The notes below the pieces were generated by a model. The model saw only the letters and a list, made by a program, of their open reading frames with translations, searched no databases and had not been told where the DNA came from. This document shows positions 12,540 through 24,593 of a DNA stretch of 64,000 nucleotides, in pieces; the first letter of the stretch is position 1, and every line of letters starts with the position of its first letter. This stretch comes from Podocnemis expansa (Eukaryota > Chordata > Testudines > Podocnemididae): positions 5,280,273 to 5,344,272 of the forward strand of contig ML682024.1 in NCBI GenBank assembly GCA_007922195.1. The letters run 5' to 3'. Both the position numbers and the translations under genes were made by a program.

Positions 12540-13800
12540 CCACAGGGCCAAGGGCTCCCCACTCACCGGCTGCGAAGCTGATGGTTGGGGGGTACCTGTC
12601 ACCAAACCCCTCACCCTTCCTCCTTCCCCCCTGCTGCTTCCTTCTCACCCTGCACCCCACGCTCCCACCCTAGACTTTTAAGTCTTCTTTGACTCCACCT
12701 CTTGGGGGGTTGTCTGCTCCACCAATCAGTTTGCGGGCCTGGCCTCCCCCTCACTGGGGCCAGCCCCCTCCCTGGGCAGAGCCCAGCAGGGGAATCAGAG
12801 CAGGGTCAGCAGCGGCCATAGAGGGGCCCCAGGGGCTGTGACCCCTAGACAGCAGAGGAAAGCTATCAGGGGTGGTTATGAGCTCAGGTATGCATGGCTG
12901 CCCCCTGCTGGAGGGCAGGAGGGGCAGTTTGTTTGGAGGAGGCTGGGGTGTTGGGGGGGTGTTCATTATGGGGAGGTCCATGTCAGGGGTGTGCAGTTTG
13001 GGAGGCTGGGGCGGGGGGCCTCTGTGTGTGGCAGCCTCCCTCCCCCACTCCCCAGGTCTGGGATAAGGTTCCAGCAATCAGGGCTGGCCATTGTCAGTGT
13101 AAATCCATGGAGATTGTGAACAGCAGCAGAAACAAAACCAGCCCCCCTGGGTTCCCCAGCCCTGGTGGCCCCCCCACCCCGCCACCCTGCCTGGACTCCT
13201 CCCAACTCTGTCAGTGTCCCTCACTCTCAACCCACAGCCCTCAGTCCCTCCTGCTCTGGCGAGCTCTCCTGACCTGCAGCCCCAACCCTGGGCAGCACCT
13301 GGCAGTGGAGGCCCAGGTTGCAGCCAGGTGCTATTGTTACAATATTAAGGCTGGATTTTTTTCTGGTGTTTCCCTGCTGGGGCTGTGACATGGCAGGGGG
13401 GTTTGCTTTCTGCTGCCTGCCCTCAGCCGTGTAAGGGGTTGGGTGATGGACCCCTTACTGCACTGCCAGGCAGATAGGTTCGCTGTTATTTGTGCAGAAA
13501 GCTCTGCCATGGAACCCAAGAGTCCTGGCTCCCAGCCCCTCAGCTCCACCCAATGGACTCCATACCCTTCTGAGAGGCAAGAAGAGAACCCAGCAGTCCT
13601 GTGTGGGTCTGTCGTTCGTCCTCCCCCCGCCCATGCTGGAGGGACAAGCCCTATTCTGTGTGTGGGTGAGTGTGGGTGAGTTTGCTGCTCCGGAGTGGGG
13701 TACTATGAGTTTGGTGCAATGCAGTGAAACTCGGGTTCCCTGCACAGATAAGAGCTAATAACAATCCTGCCATCAACTCAAGGGCTCCTCTTCTGGGACA
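12540..13800. other. GC-rich intergenic region upstream of PROP1
   Basis: Sequence upstream of PROP1 on the minus strand. It may hold promoter elements, and an alternative first exon with a good donor ends near 12568. No TATA box or conserved coding exon is clear. Long frames on both strands reflect GC and purine-pyrimidine bias. Confidence 0.4.
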
Positions 13801-13810
13801 GGAGCTGAGG

Positions 13811-13935
13811 TCTGGATTTACAGCCACTGAGATGCAGCCACCTCTGTGGCAGAGCAGCTGGGGAACAGCTGCACATAACAACTACTCTGGGATGGATTAT
13901 CTGGTGCTGAGATGCTGTCACCTCTGGGGTGGGGC
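13811..13935. repeat. Dispersed GC-rich short repeat (best copy)
   Basis: Core GAGATGCAGCCACCTCTG...CAGCTGGGGAACAGCTG. Related copies in either orientation are visible near 10193-10255, 10800-10855, 16803-16862, 17325-17393, 17745-17785 and 26452-26545. The set is concentrated around PROP1 and the lysozyme-like genes. It looks like a small SINE or MITE family that I cannot name. Confidence 0.55.
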
Positions 13936-14742
13936 AGTAGGGTCAGACCAGCACAGCAAAGCCACAGAATTGTTAGGGCAGAGAAATAAAGGACTTCCCA
14001 TGTTTGGTTGACTGAGTTTTCCAGATAGGGATCCAGCCAAGGCAGCAGGGGTCATAGATTCTTCAATTGCTGATGGGAGTATTGTGAGCATCTTGTACAA
14101 CCTCATATATCACACAGGTCAGAAACCTACCCCAGATTAATTTGATCTAGGGTAGAACTTTTAGCAAAACAGCCCACCTTGACTTAAAACTTGTCAGTGC
14201 TGGAGAATCCATCATGGCCCTGGGAAACTGTTCCATTGATTAATGGTTCATTGCTCTCACTGGTAAAAATTTGACCCTTTCTTCAAGGCAAATTTGTCCA
14301 GCTTTAATTTGCAGCCAGGGGAAGGGGCTAGCTCTTCCTCTGCTAGATGGGCAAGCCTGTTATTCTATGTTTGCTCTCCACATAGGTACACAAAGTCTGC
14401 GATCAAAACACCCTGTCGCATTGGAACTGGTGGGATCAGGGCAGGTACCCCTCAGAAGGGAAAGGTCTCAAGTCTCATTGGCTGTTCCTGGATTTCCTAC
14501 TATCTAATCAGTCTCTTTTAGTTCCTTTCCAAGTGTCTCAGGTGACAGGTCTGTTATTCTTACACCCCCCACTCTACAGCTGGAAACACAGGACACCAGC
14601 TCTGGGCTACTGCCCCCACCCCAGCTCTGCTGGTACCCTTTACTCCCCACCCACAGCCCCATCTTAGCTCAGCCCTGGCAATGACCCTGCTTCATGGGCC
14701 TCTGCTGCCCTCTCATGGCCTTTTTATTTCATTTGAAAAACA

Positions 14743-14945
14743 AACAAGGAGTCCTATGGCACTTAAAGACAGCCGTAACAAATTTATTTATTGCATGAGC
14801 TTTTGTGAGAGAAAATCCCACTTCATCAGATGCTTTGAAGATGGGGGAGCTTACAGAATGATAGGAAATAAATGCAGGGAAGTGTAAATCATGGGAACAG
14901 GTCACACTGTAACAGCAAATCAAAGCAGTTATAAAGATTCAAGCA
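14743..14945 (-). repeat. Short interspersed repeat (AAAGCTCATGC family)
   Basis: In reverse orientation this carries CATCTGATGAAGTGGGAT, an AAAAGCTCATGCAATAAA-like core and GTGCCATAGGACTCCT. The same order recurs at 18256-18352, 27363-27456, 36755-36822 (reverse), 53455-53705 and 57110-57195, and as a hairpin at 44849-44992. It is a high-copy non-autonomous family whose exact name I cannot give. Confidence 0.7.
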
Positions 14946-15157
14946 GTGGGGAGCACCACAGAGGAAGATACGGTCAAATCACCTATTCCTCCACTATTGT
15001 TAGGGAGAAAACCCAAGAGTCCTAGCTCCCAGCCCCTGCCCACTCTTAATGACTAAACACCTTCCTCTCCTTCAGCTGGGGAGAGAACCCAGGAGTCCTG
15101 GCTGTGTGGAGATGGGGACTGGGAAAAGATCTCCCAGCACCAGGCCAGGGCACGGTG

Positions 15158-15165
15158 TGATGTCA
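15158..15165. promoter_or_regulatory. CRE-like TGATGTCA upstream of lysozyme-like gene 1
   Basis: TGATGTCA, one base from the CRE palindrome, lies about 0.5 kb before the ATG and upstream of a probable 5' UTR intron (donor near 15280, acceptor at 15596). Gene 2 has the same octamer at 24885-24892. Function is inferred only from sequence and position. Confidence 0.3.
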
Positions 15166-15685
15166 TAATGAGTCTTATGGGGTGGTTCTAGAATTTAAGG
15201 TGTCTGGGAGACATCAGAGCAGAGGGTCAGTGTACAGTTTAAGGGGGGGGGGTCATTGGGGCACTGTGGTGCTGCAGGGCCTGGTAAGCCCCCCACAGAC
15301 CTAGTGTCCCTGGCTGCCCCACTGGGCTTCACTGTCCCTCCAGGGAAACAGAGGCATGGACAAGGTTGGGGACAATGCCTGGACACCTGGGTTCTATTCT
15401 GGCTTGGGGGGGGGGCAGTAGGGGCTAGTGGTTAGAGTGGAGGGTGGGGTGAGGAAGCCAGGATGTCTGGTTTTTATCTGGCTCTGGGAGAGGAATGGAG
15501 TCTAGCAGCTAAAGTGGGGGTGGGAGGAGGGAGGGTGTTGTCATGCTTCTCCTGTTTGTCCTGTCTCTGTTTCCTTGTCTTTCTGTCTCCTCACAGGTGG
15601 TACTGAGGGTGTCACACCCTGTTGCATGGGCCGAGGGCCCCCAGCCCCAGTGTCTTCAGGCCTGGAGCCTTCCCTGCGTGCAGGG

Positions 15686-17888
15686 ATGAGGGCTGTGGCA
15701 CTGCTTCCCATCCTAGCCTGCCTGAGCGCTGGGGCCCAGAGCAAGGTGTTCAGTCGCTGTGAGCTGGCCCGGCTGCTGCAGAGAGGGGGGCTAGATGGGT
15801 TCATGGGGTACAGCCTGGATAACTGTGAGTGCCCATCCCCCAGGCTCCCCTCCCACAGTCCCTCCCAACCCTCTCTTCCCCGTTGCCCTGTCTGTGGCTC
15901 TCACTCTTGAAGTCCCCTAACTATATTTGCTCACCTTCCACTAAAATGAATGCAGGGGCTGGGAGACAGGACTTGTTGGTTCTGCTAGCTCTGGGAGGGG
16001 ATAGGTCTAGTGGTTAGAGTGAGTTGGTGTTGGCCAGGTCTCAGTATTCCAGTATTCCTTTCACCAGCTACAGAAGGATGCTCATCTCTTAGCTCCCAAT
16101 CATCTTTTTCCTATTTCTACACCCCATGTTTCATGAGCCCCATTTTCCCAGGTATTACCCTGGAAGCACCCCTTGAGTTCCATGCCCACTGGGGACCCGA
16201 TATCTTTTCCTCCTTCTTTGGTGTACAGTCTGGCCGGGACCCATAGTACCACATTCAGGGCTGGAACAGGCCCAGCTGACCAAACTGCCCCAGCCACCCT
16301 AGTCTCATGTTCGCTTTTGCTGGTGTTCATTCAGAGGCACAACCCTTTAAAACATGACCTAATATGATGTCTCCTACAGCTGCCCTCTGGTCTCTGGCCT
16401 CTCAGGGCCACTCTTTCCTGCTGTACCTACAGTGGCTGGGAGAAGGGATGGAGCCTTCCTTTCTCTTGCCACTGCTTGCCAAGTGTCTGACCAAAATGGC
16501 AGTGTGGCAGAGGGCTAAATGTCTTTCCTTTCCCCCCTGGCCTGCTGCCACAGGGATCTGCCTGGCTTTCTACGTGAGTGGGTTTGACACAGGGACTGTG
16601 AAGGAGAACTTAGATGGGAGCTCTGACTATGGCATCTTCCAGATCAACAGCCACAGGTGGTGCACTGACCATCGCAGTCGCATGTTGGACCTATGCCAAA
16701 CTCGTTGCCTTGGTATGCCCCTTTTCTCCCTGGGTAGATAGATAGATGGGGAAGGCTCAGCATTCCCCCAACCACGTGGCCTTTCCGCGCATGAGATACA
16801 ACCTGGGGGCCAGAAGCTACCCACTCCAAATGGTGGCTGCATCTCAGCGCTGAGTGAAGCAACCCCATGCAGCACAGACTTGCCTGAGCAAGGCTAGCTG
16901 ACTCAGGTGCCTGTAGGGGGGACCACTCAGTTGGAGAATTGGGGTTTGTGCAGTCTGATGCCTTCACGCCTCATATCATCCTTTCCCCACAGATTTACTG
17001 ACTGCGGATCTGACTGATGACATCAACTGTGTCAAGAAAGTCGTCATGGATTGGGAGGGGATGGGGGCCTGGTATGGAGAGAATCATCTATCTCTTTGTC
17101 TATCTATCTGTCTGTCTGTCTATTCTTCATCATCATTATCTCCATTCTCAGCTCTGACTTTTTGTGATCTTAAAAATCACTGCATTACACTGTACAATAC
17201 ACTAAATGGACAAATTATGTAGCACAAGAGAACGCAACACAGTGCAGACCAAACAATAGTGTTATGTAATGTAACACCAACAAGGCAATGTGAAACTGAT
17301 GTTCATTGTGGGATGTATTATCCCCATGCAGCGTTATGTGCAGTTGTTCCTCAGTCGCCCTGCCCCCAAAGTGGTCGCATCTCAGCATTGGGCAAGCCAG
17401 TGGTTCCCAAGCTGTGGTCCATGGATCACTAAAGGTCCATGAGGGTACTGCAGGTGGTCCGTGGGTTGGGGTGAAAGATAATTACTGCAGGTAAAAATAC
17501 TGTGACGAGTGCAATACGTTTGCGAATGAGCATAATAAATCATTAGATATAGCTGTGTTTTTAATATCTCTTGATATATGTTTGACTCCCATCATCCATA
17601 GGCTATGTTAAAAATGTATAAAATGGCTTGCTTATGTGGTGGTCCACAAAAGCTTTTGATGGTGATGTAGCGGTCCACATAAAGGAAAAGGTTGGGGACT
17701 GCTGGGGCAAACCATCCCCAGGTGGCAATCTGTGTGAGTGTTCCCCACCTGCCAGCCCTAAGAGGTGGCTGCGTCTCAGCATCTTCATTTCTCTTGTCCT
17801 CTGACTTTTCTGCCCTGTCAGGATGGCCTGGCGTGACCACTGCAAGGGCCGGGACCTGAGTCACTGGCTAGCTTCCTGCAACCTGTGA
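15686..17888 (+). CDS. C-type lysozyme-like protein 1, Glu35 replaced by Val
   Basis: Four exons (15686-15824, 16554-16712, 16993-17071, 17822-17888) of 139, 159, 79 and 67 nt reproduce the C-type lysozyme gene structure and encode 147 residues. A 19-residue signal peptide ends before KVFSRCEL. The 128-residue mature chain has all eight cysteines, the [13 protein letters not shown] core and GMGAW. In hen lysozyme numbering Asp52 is present but Glu35 is Val (FYVSGFDT), so muramidase activity is unlikely. Arg replaces Trp62. The protein should be secreted. It resembles the vertebrate sperm lysozyme-like and alpha-lactalbumin branches more than bactericidal lysozyme. The start at 15686 is chosen for a normal signal peptide; an in-frame ATG at 15626 would add 20 residues. 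AATAAA lies at 18024. Confidence 0.95.
17088..17124. repeat. TCTA/TCTG tetranucleotide microsatellite
   Basis: A short run of tcta and tctg units directly after exon 3 of lysozyme-like gene 1, within intron 3. Confidence 0.8.
17398..17704. mobile_element. hAT-like MITE in lysozyme-like gene 1 intron 3
   Basis: Left end CAGTGGTTCCCAAGC and right end GTTGGGGACTGCTG are imperfect inverted repeats. They are flanked by GGGCAAGC (17390-17397) and GGGCAAAC (17705-17712), an 8-bp duplication with one mismatch. Internal ggtccat/ggtccac repeats are typical of short hAT derivatives. It has no coding capacity. Confidence 0.75.
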
Positions 17889-18023
17889 TATGGCCAGCAG
17901 ACTTTGGTGTCAATCTCCAAGGACCCAACCAGCTTCTAAGTTCAGCTCCATCCGTGGGGCTGTGTGAGGTGCACGGCATGCTCAAGGGAGAGTCAGCTGC
18001 ACTGGAGATGGAAGGGGAATGTC

Positions 18024-18029
18024 AATAAA
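18024..18029 (+). terminator. Polyadenylation signal of lysozyme-like gene 1
   Basis: AATAAA 136 bases after the stop codon, followed by a GT-rich stretch (gtgtgatgtttgtggg) near 18048, which fits a cleavage and polyadenylation site. Confidence 0.7.
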
Positions 18030-18255
18030 TCTATCCTCAGCTCTGAACGTGTGATGTTTGTGGGTCACTAGGGGCCATGGGAGGAGGCTCATAGTGATGG
18101 GGTGTCAGGAATGGCAAGGGCTTTATGGCTTCAGACAGAGGGGCCCTGAGGGATTTCCAGATGCTGGAGAAGTGATGGTGGTGGTGGGGGATGCAGACAC
18201 AGAGGACTGGGAGAGGGGTCTGACCAGTGAGTGCGGTGTCTCAATGTCAACATTC

Positions 18256-18352
18256 TTCAAAGCATCTGACGAAGTGGGATTTTTTTTCACAAAAGCTCAT
18301 GCAATATATAAATTTGTTAGTCTTTTAGTGCCACAGGACTCCTCGTTTGTTC
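18256..18352 (+). repeat. Short interspersed repeat (AAAGCTCATGC family)
   Basis: Forward copy with CATCTGACGAAGTGGGAT, CACAAAAGCTCATGCAAT and GTGCCACAGGACTCCT, as in the family entry at 14743. Confidence 0.75.
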
Positions 18353-18359
18353 TATGGCA

Positions 18360-19490
18360 ACAGCAGCACCAAAGTGTGTGGGCTTCTTCTGTGTGACCCC
18401 GACACCCCCTGCTGGAAGGGATGAGCCCCTCTCTGTGTGTGCACGTGGGCACATGTGTGTGTCTTAGAGTTCAAGGCCACCCGTTCTGAGCTGCTGGATA
18501 TCACAGGCCACTTGGATATCACAGACCCCCTGGCCAATGAGCTCTGTGCAATACACTCCACCAAAGGCTGGGCTGTGATAGGGAGGGAGAGACAGGATCA
18601 GAGTGCACCAGTGCCTGAGGACCCCACAATGGCAAGCCAATGATTAAGGGAGAGACACCCAGTGAGTGATCCACACCTCAGGCTGCAGAGAAGGGGGAAA
18701 TACCCCTGCCCCCAGGTCCCTGTCAAAGTGATCTGGGTGGAATCACTTCCTTACACCACCTGTGGCTGTCACTGTGAGCAAGAACCAGCTGCCTGAGTAC
18801 CTGAGGGAGCGAGATGGCTGCTTTGTACCCCTGCCTCACCTTGCCATTCTCCCGTCTCCAGCTGTGGCACCTTGATGCTTCAGACATAGGCAATAAAAAG
18901 ACTTTCCAGCATATTGGGGGGCGGGGAGAGGAAAAGATCCCATCCTGACCCCTGCTGGTGGCCAGCTGGAGCCCTGAAGCATGAACACGAGCAACATACA
19001 ATATAATCCAGAAGGGAGCTTTAGGGTAACTGAGCCCTGCCCACACTATCAGAAGGAGACCCAGCCTGGCGGGAAAAAAGTTGGGAGGATGACTTCAATA
19101 GACAGGGGAATATTGAGCTTTTTTCCATCAGGCTGGCTGTGACCCCTTGTCCCATGAGACAAGGCCCACTGTGAGATTGGCTCTTAGGTTAAAGATGCAG
19201 AGTGTCTGTTCATACTGCCAGATATGTCAGAACATTCTATTGTCCAGATGCCTAATTAGGATGTCAGCCCACATTTCTTGCCCTCCTCTACTTGCAGTTT
19301 GCTTCTTTTTCCTGTGATCTCAGTCTTCAACTAGCCATTGGGTGAGGGCTGGACAATATCCATTATTCAATGGACAAAAAGGGAGGCATATGGCTTATTA
19401 GACTGCCTGGTGACCCTCCTTAAGAACACAATTTTAGCAGAGATATAAAACTCCTTAGATATTATCCATACACCCCATTCACAATGATCA
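18360..19490. other. Intergenic between lysozyme-like gene 1 and the LINE cluster
   Basis: No coding exon recognised. The minus-strand frame at 18723-19046 has no family features. Confidence 0.5.
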
Positions 19491-19497
19491 TGGCAAC

Positions 19498-19644
19498 CAT
19501 TAATGTTGATTTTCCAGAAGTCTTGGCACACTGGGGATGTGCCAGAAGACTGGAAGGAAGACAGAAGACGTTGCACCGATTTTTAAAAAGGGTAATGGAT
19601 AATTGCAGGCCTGCCAATCTGGCATTGATCCTGGGTAAGATAAT
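19498..19644 (+). mobile_element. Old CR1/L3-type LINE fragment, left half
   Basis: Translated on the plus strand across frames, this shows a decayed reverse transcriptase upstream region: a GDVPEDWKE-like stretch, PIFKKGN, then NCRPANLALILGKI. The frame is cut at 19644 by the CR1 at 19645-23923 and resumes at 23924. Several frameshifts mark it as ancient. Confidence 0.75.
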
Positions 19645-19731
19645 CATAGAATCATAGAATCACAGGGTTGGAAGGGACCCCACGAGGTCATCTAGTCCAA
19701 CCCCCTGCCAAAAAAAGCAGGACCACTCCCA

Positions 19732-22721
19732 TTAGATCATCCCAGTCAGGGTTTTGTCCAGCTGGGCCTTGAACACCTCCAGAGATGGAGATTCCACCAT
19801 CTCCCTAGGCAGCTTATTCCAATGCTTCACCACTCGCCTAGTAAGGAAGTTTTTCCTAATATCCAGCCTGGACCGCCCCAGCTGTAACTTAAAACCATTG
19901 CTTCTCGTTCTGCCCTCTGTTACTACCAAGAACAGTCGAGCTCCATCTTCCTTGGAGCAACCCTTCAAGTAGTTCAAGGTTGCTATCAAATCCCCCCTCA
20001 GTCTTCTCTTCTGCAGGCTAAATAAGCCTAGTTCCTTCAGTCTTTCTTCACAGGGCTTGTGCTCCAGCCCTTTGATCATTTTTGTTGCCCTCCGTTGGAC
20101 TCTCTCTAATTTGTCCATGTCCTTTTTGTAGTGGGGAGCCCAAAACTGGACACAGTATTCCAGATGTGGCCTCACTAGTGCAGAATAGAGGGGAATGATC
20201 ACATCCCTTGATCTGCTGGCAACACTTCTTCTGATGCAGCCCAGTATGCCATTGGCCTTTCTGGCAGCAAGCGCACCCTGCTGACTCATATCCAGCTTCC
20301 CATCTACCAGGTCCTTTTCTCCAGTGCTGCTATTTAGCTGATCCCTCCCCAGCCTGTAGCAGTACACATGGGGTTTTTTCGTCCCAAGTGCAGGATTTTA
20401 CACTTGTCCTTGTTGAACCTCATGAGATTCCTCTTGGCCCACTGCTCCAATTTGTCTAGGTCTCCCTGAATCCTGTCCCTGCCCTCTAGGGTGTCTACTG
20501 TTCCCCCCAGTTTGGTATCATCCGCAAACTTACTAAGTGTGCAATCTATCCCATCATCCAGATCATTAATGAAAACATTGAACAGAACTGGCCCCAGGAC
20601 CGACCCCTGGGGCACACCACTTGTTACTGCTTGCCAACTTGACATGGAGCCATTGATTCCTACATGCTGAAACCGTTGATCTAGCCAGTTTTCTATCCAC
20701 CTTACAGTCCACGCATCTAACCCATACTTCCTTAATTTGCCAATGAGAATGCTGTGGGAAACTGTATCAAAAGCCTTGCTAAAGTCAAGGTATATCACAT
20801 CAATGGCTCTTCCCGCATCCACAAATCCAGTCATCTCATCATAGAAGGCGATGAGGTTGGTCAGGCACGATTTACCCTTGGTGAATCCATGCTGACTGTT
20901 CCTGATTACTTTATTTTCCTCCAAGTGTTTCAGGATGGATTCTTTGAGAAGCTGCTCCATGATTTTTCCAGGGATTGAGGTGAGGCTGACAGGTCTGTAA
21001 TTCCCTGGATCCTCCTTTTTCCCTTTCTTGAAGATAGGTACTATATTTGCTTTTTTCCAGTCCTCTGGCACCTCCCCTGTTCGCCACGAGTTTTCAAAGA
21101 TAATGGCCAACGGTACTGCTATCTCATCAGCCAGCTCCCTCAGCACCCTCGGATGCAGTTCATCTGGTCCCATGGACTTGTGCACATCTAGTTTCTTTAA
21201 GCAGTCCCTAACCTGACCTTCTGTCACCAAGGGCCTCTCTTCTTCTCCCCAGTCTACTGTACCTAGTGTAGTGGGCTGGGAGCTGACCCTGCTTGTGAAA
21301 ACTGAAGTAAAAAAAGCATTGAGCACTTCAGCTTTTTCCTCATCCTCTGTCACGAGGATGCCTGCCCCATTCAGTAAGGGACCTACACCATCCCTGATCC
21401 TCTTCTTGTTATTGATATACTTGTAGAACCCCTTCCTGTTATCCTTCACATCCCTTGCTAGTCGCAACTCCATTTGTCCTTTGGCCTTTCTGATTTTATC
21501 CCTGCAGTCCCGAGCAATATCTTTATATGCCTCCTTAGTCATCTGTCCTAGCTTCCACTTCCTGTAAGCGTCCTTTTTATGCTTCAGCTCAGTGCAGAGC
21601 TCTCTGTTAAGCCACAGTGGGCGCCTTCCACATTTGCTGTGCTTTCTCCTTATCAGAATTGTATCTTCCTGTGCCCTTAGCAGGGTTTCTTTAAAATGCA
21701 CCCAACTCTCTTGGACACCTTTCCCCTTCAGATCAGCCTCCCAAGGGATCCTGCCCATCAGTTCCCTGAGGGAGACAAAGTCTGCTTTTCTGAAGTCCAG
21801 GGTCTGCGTTTTGCTTCTTTCCTTCTTTCCTTTAATCATCAACTTGAACTCAATCATTTCATGGTCACTGCTACCCAGGCTGCCATTCACTTCTACTTCC
21901 CTGATAAATTCTTCTCTATTTGTGAGCAGCAGATCGAGAGGTGCAAGGCCCCTAGTTGGTTGCTCCAGCATTTGTACCAGGAAGTTGTCCTCAACACTGT
22001 CCAGAAACTTCCTGGATTGCCTGTGCACTGCTGTATTGGCCTTCCAGCAGATGTCAGGGTAATTGAAGTCCCCCATGAGAACCAGGGCCTGTGATCTAGA
22101 AGCTTCCGCTAGTTGTCCATAGAATGCCTCATCCACCTCCTCCTTCTGATCTGGTGGTCTATAGCAGACACCTACCACAACATCCCCCTTGTTGCTTTAC
22201 CCTCTAAACTTAACCCACAGACTTTCAACTGGCTTGTTTCCACTTTCATAATGAAGCTGTGACCAGTCATAGAGCTCCTTTACATATAGTGCTACTCCTC
22301 CCCCTTTCCTTCCCTGCCTGTCCTTCCTGAACAGTCTATACCCATCTATTGCAGAGCTCCAGTCATGCAAACTATCCCACCACGTCTCTGTTATCCCAAT
22401 CATGTCATAGTTCTTTGTCTGCGCCAGTACTACCAATTCCTCCTGCTTGTTTCCCAGGCTCCTTGCATTTGTGTATAGGCACCTAAGATACCCAGCTGAT
22501 TGCCCTACTTTCCCATTTTGATTTTCAATTCTATTGTATCTACCTCCCTGGATTTTCTTTTGGTGTTGACCTCCCCCACCTGCCTCAGGCATTAGGGCTT
22601 CATTAGAGCATCTAAGAAAGTTATTTGATTCCCCCCGCATGTTCCAACTATCCTCTCTTCTATCCCTGGAGTTACAGTCCCGGCACCCCCCAAGTTCCAT
22701 CCCATCCCCCTGGTCTCCCAC
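19732..22721 (-). pseudogene. CR1-A ORF2: AP endonuclease plus reverse transcriptase
   Basis: About 996 codons on the minus strand. The first quarter is an AP-type endonuclease (YTNARSLGNK, then GITETWW). The middle is a reverse transcriptase with [46 protein letters not shown] and the catalytic FADDTKLGG. The end (from about 20367) carries the usual CR1 C-terminal region with [11 protein letters not shown]. An in-frame TAA at 22197-22199 cuts the endonuclease end, and a one-base shift near 20375 at an A6 run moves the C-terminal part to another frame. It cannot make a full protein as written. Confidence 0.93.
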
Positions 22722-22765
22722 ATAGTCACTTACCTGTGGGCTTTGGTCTCCTTCCCCCTTCAGAC

Positions 22766-23830
22766 CTAGTTTAAAGCCCTCCTCACTCGGTCAGCCAGTC
22801 TGCGTCCAAACACGCTCTTCCCCTTCCTCGAAAGATGGAGTCCATCTCTGCCTAGCAGTCCTTCTTCCTGAAACAGCAACCCATGGTCAAGGAAGCCAAA
22901 GCCCTCCTGACGACACCATCTTCGCAGCCAAGCGTTCATCTCCAGGATGCATCTGTCTCTGCTCAGGCCTCTACCCTTGCCTGGAAGAATCGAGGAGAAC
23001 ACCACGTGTTCTCCAAACTCCTTCGCCCGCGCTCCCAGAGCCCTGAAGTCACCTTTGATCTGCCAAGGATCACCTCTTGCAGTATCATTGGTTCCCACAT
23101 GGATGAGAAGCATGGGGTAGTAGTCAGAGGGGCGGATGATTCTCGACAATCCCTCCGTAATGTCTCAGATGCGGGCACCTGGCAGGCAGCATACCTCTCG
23201 AGAGACCTTGTCAGGGCGACAGATGGGTGCCTCCGTCCCCCTCAGAAGTGAGTCCCCAACCACCACAACTCTACGTTTCCTCCTAGCTGTGGTGGCTGTG
23301 ATCCTCCCAGCCTCGGGGGTGCATGGCCTCTCCTCTTCCACCTCCTTCACCGTCTCTAGCACCGCATAACGATTCTTCACCACAACAGAGGGTGGGTTGT
23401 AGGCAGGGGTGGAGCACTGCCTACTGCCAGAGGTAACCAGCTGCCAGTGTCCTCCCCCTGCCACAGGCTCCCCATCCAGCTCCAGTGTTGTGGCAGTAGT
23501 CCCTGGCACCTGGATAGTACCCTCCTTCTTGCACTTCTCCTCGTGGATGCTGTCAAGGAACTTCTCCAGGGTGTGGATACTCCTAAGCCAAGACACCTCC
23601 TCCTGTAACTCTCCCGCCTGCCTCCTGAGAGATTCCACCAGCAGGCACCTGTCACATCGATTCATCTCCCCAGCCAGATCGTTGGAGACAGGGAACTGCA
23701 GGCTGCAGTCCCTGCAAGTCCACACCAGGGTCTGGGTAGAGATATCTATGGTCAGGATGTCTGTCTGGCTACAGGCACAGGTAGAAGAGACAGAAGGGGC
23801 GCTGGCAGCAGTGCGGCTCCTCTTCACCAT
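22766..23830 (-). pseudogene. CR1-A ORF1: SGNH-esterase type
   Basis: About 355 codons on the minus strand. The N-terminal part has a Cys-rich segment (CACSQTD, then CRDCSLQF and CDRC) and a coiled region. The C-terminal part is an SGNH hydrolase: GDSLLRG (Ser block), HVGTNDTARGD (Gly/Asn block) and DGLHLSRKG (Asp-His block). CR1 ORF1 proteins of this type bind RNA and have esterase activity. One in-frame TGA at 23165-23167, a likely CGA to TGA change, interrupts an otherwise open frame. Confidence 0.9.
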
Positions 23831-23923
23831 CGTGGCCTCACCAAACTCCTCCCCAAACTCCCTCTCAAACTCCCCTGTTTGCTGTCCTCTGGTCGCTCAC
23901 ATGCAGCTGACATGGGATTTGGC

Positions 23924-24470
23924 TAATAAAACTAAAGGAGAGTGATGTAATTAATGCCAATCAATATAGGTTTATGTAAGAGAGATCTTGTCAGCCTAAC
24001 TTTCTGTCTTATTCTGTTGAGATTGTTTAGTTGTTCAAGGTCAGAATGTTGATGCCACAGGTTTGGACTTCTGTCAGGTGTTTGGCTTGGAGCCATGTAA
24101 CATATTGATTATAGAAAGTTGGAAGGATATAAAATGAACATATATTAAATGAATAAAAATGGCTAACTGATAGATCTTCACATATAACAGTAAATGGCAA
24201 ATTGTCATTGAGTGGGTGTGTTTGCAGATCAGGTCTTGGCCCTGCGCTAGTTAGTGTCTTTATCAGTGTCTTGGAAGAAAATATAAAATCTGACTGAGAA
24301 ACTTTGCAGGGGATACAAAAACTGGGAGGGTTGTAAATAACAAAGAGGACAGGTCACAGTGGTCACTGACACAGCACGATTTGCGTCCCTGGGAAAGATG
24401 AGAGAAAGCAAACAGCATATGTTTTAACAAGTTTAAATGTAAACATAGCCCCATAGGCCATTTTTAAAGT
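23924..24470 (+). mobile_element. Old CR1/L3-type LINE fragment, right half
   Basis: Continues the plus-strand fragment at 19498-19644. After removal of the inserted CR1 and one TAAT copy the frame reads GKI-IKLKES into VINANQYRFM, a reverse transcriptase fingers motif. Further on, a frameshifted stretch resembles FISVLEE and GIQKLGG with VNNK-like residues of the palm region. Many stops are present. Confidence 0.75.
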
Positions 24471-24593
24471 GAGCTGGACTGCGGTCCTCCAGAATCTCTG
24501 GAAATGACTGTGAGATGGTCTCTCACCTGCATGTAGAGGATCACAAAGCTCCTCTCTGGTCGCAGAATCTATAAATTGACCACACCAGGGACT

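Larger units (their letters stand above)
19645..23923 (-). mobile_element. Near full-length CR1 LINE (CR1-A)
   Basis: A 4279-bp minus-strand CR1. The 3' end at 19645 has the octamer-type repeat ATCATAGAATCATAGAATC as read on the plus strand. The 5' UTR at the high-coordinate end carries repeated CAAACTCC motifs. ORF1 (esterase type) and ORF2 (endonuclease plus reverse transcriptase) are both nearly open. TAAT flanks both ends (19641-19644 and 23924-23927), a short TSD. Only one stop in ORF1, and one stop plus one frameshift in ORF2, are visible, so it is fairly young. Confidence 0.95.

Noticed and set aside
13390..13760. Overlapping frames upstream of the repeat at 13811
   Set aside because: There is no family resemblance and the composition is repeat-derived.
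20334..23830. CR1 ORFs as host genes
   Set aside because: The ORF1/ORF2 layout, CR1 3' end and target duplication identify a LINE.
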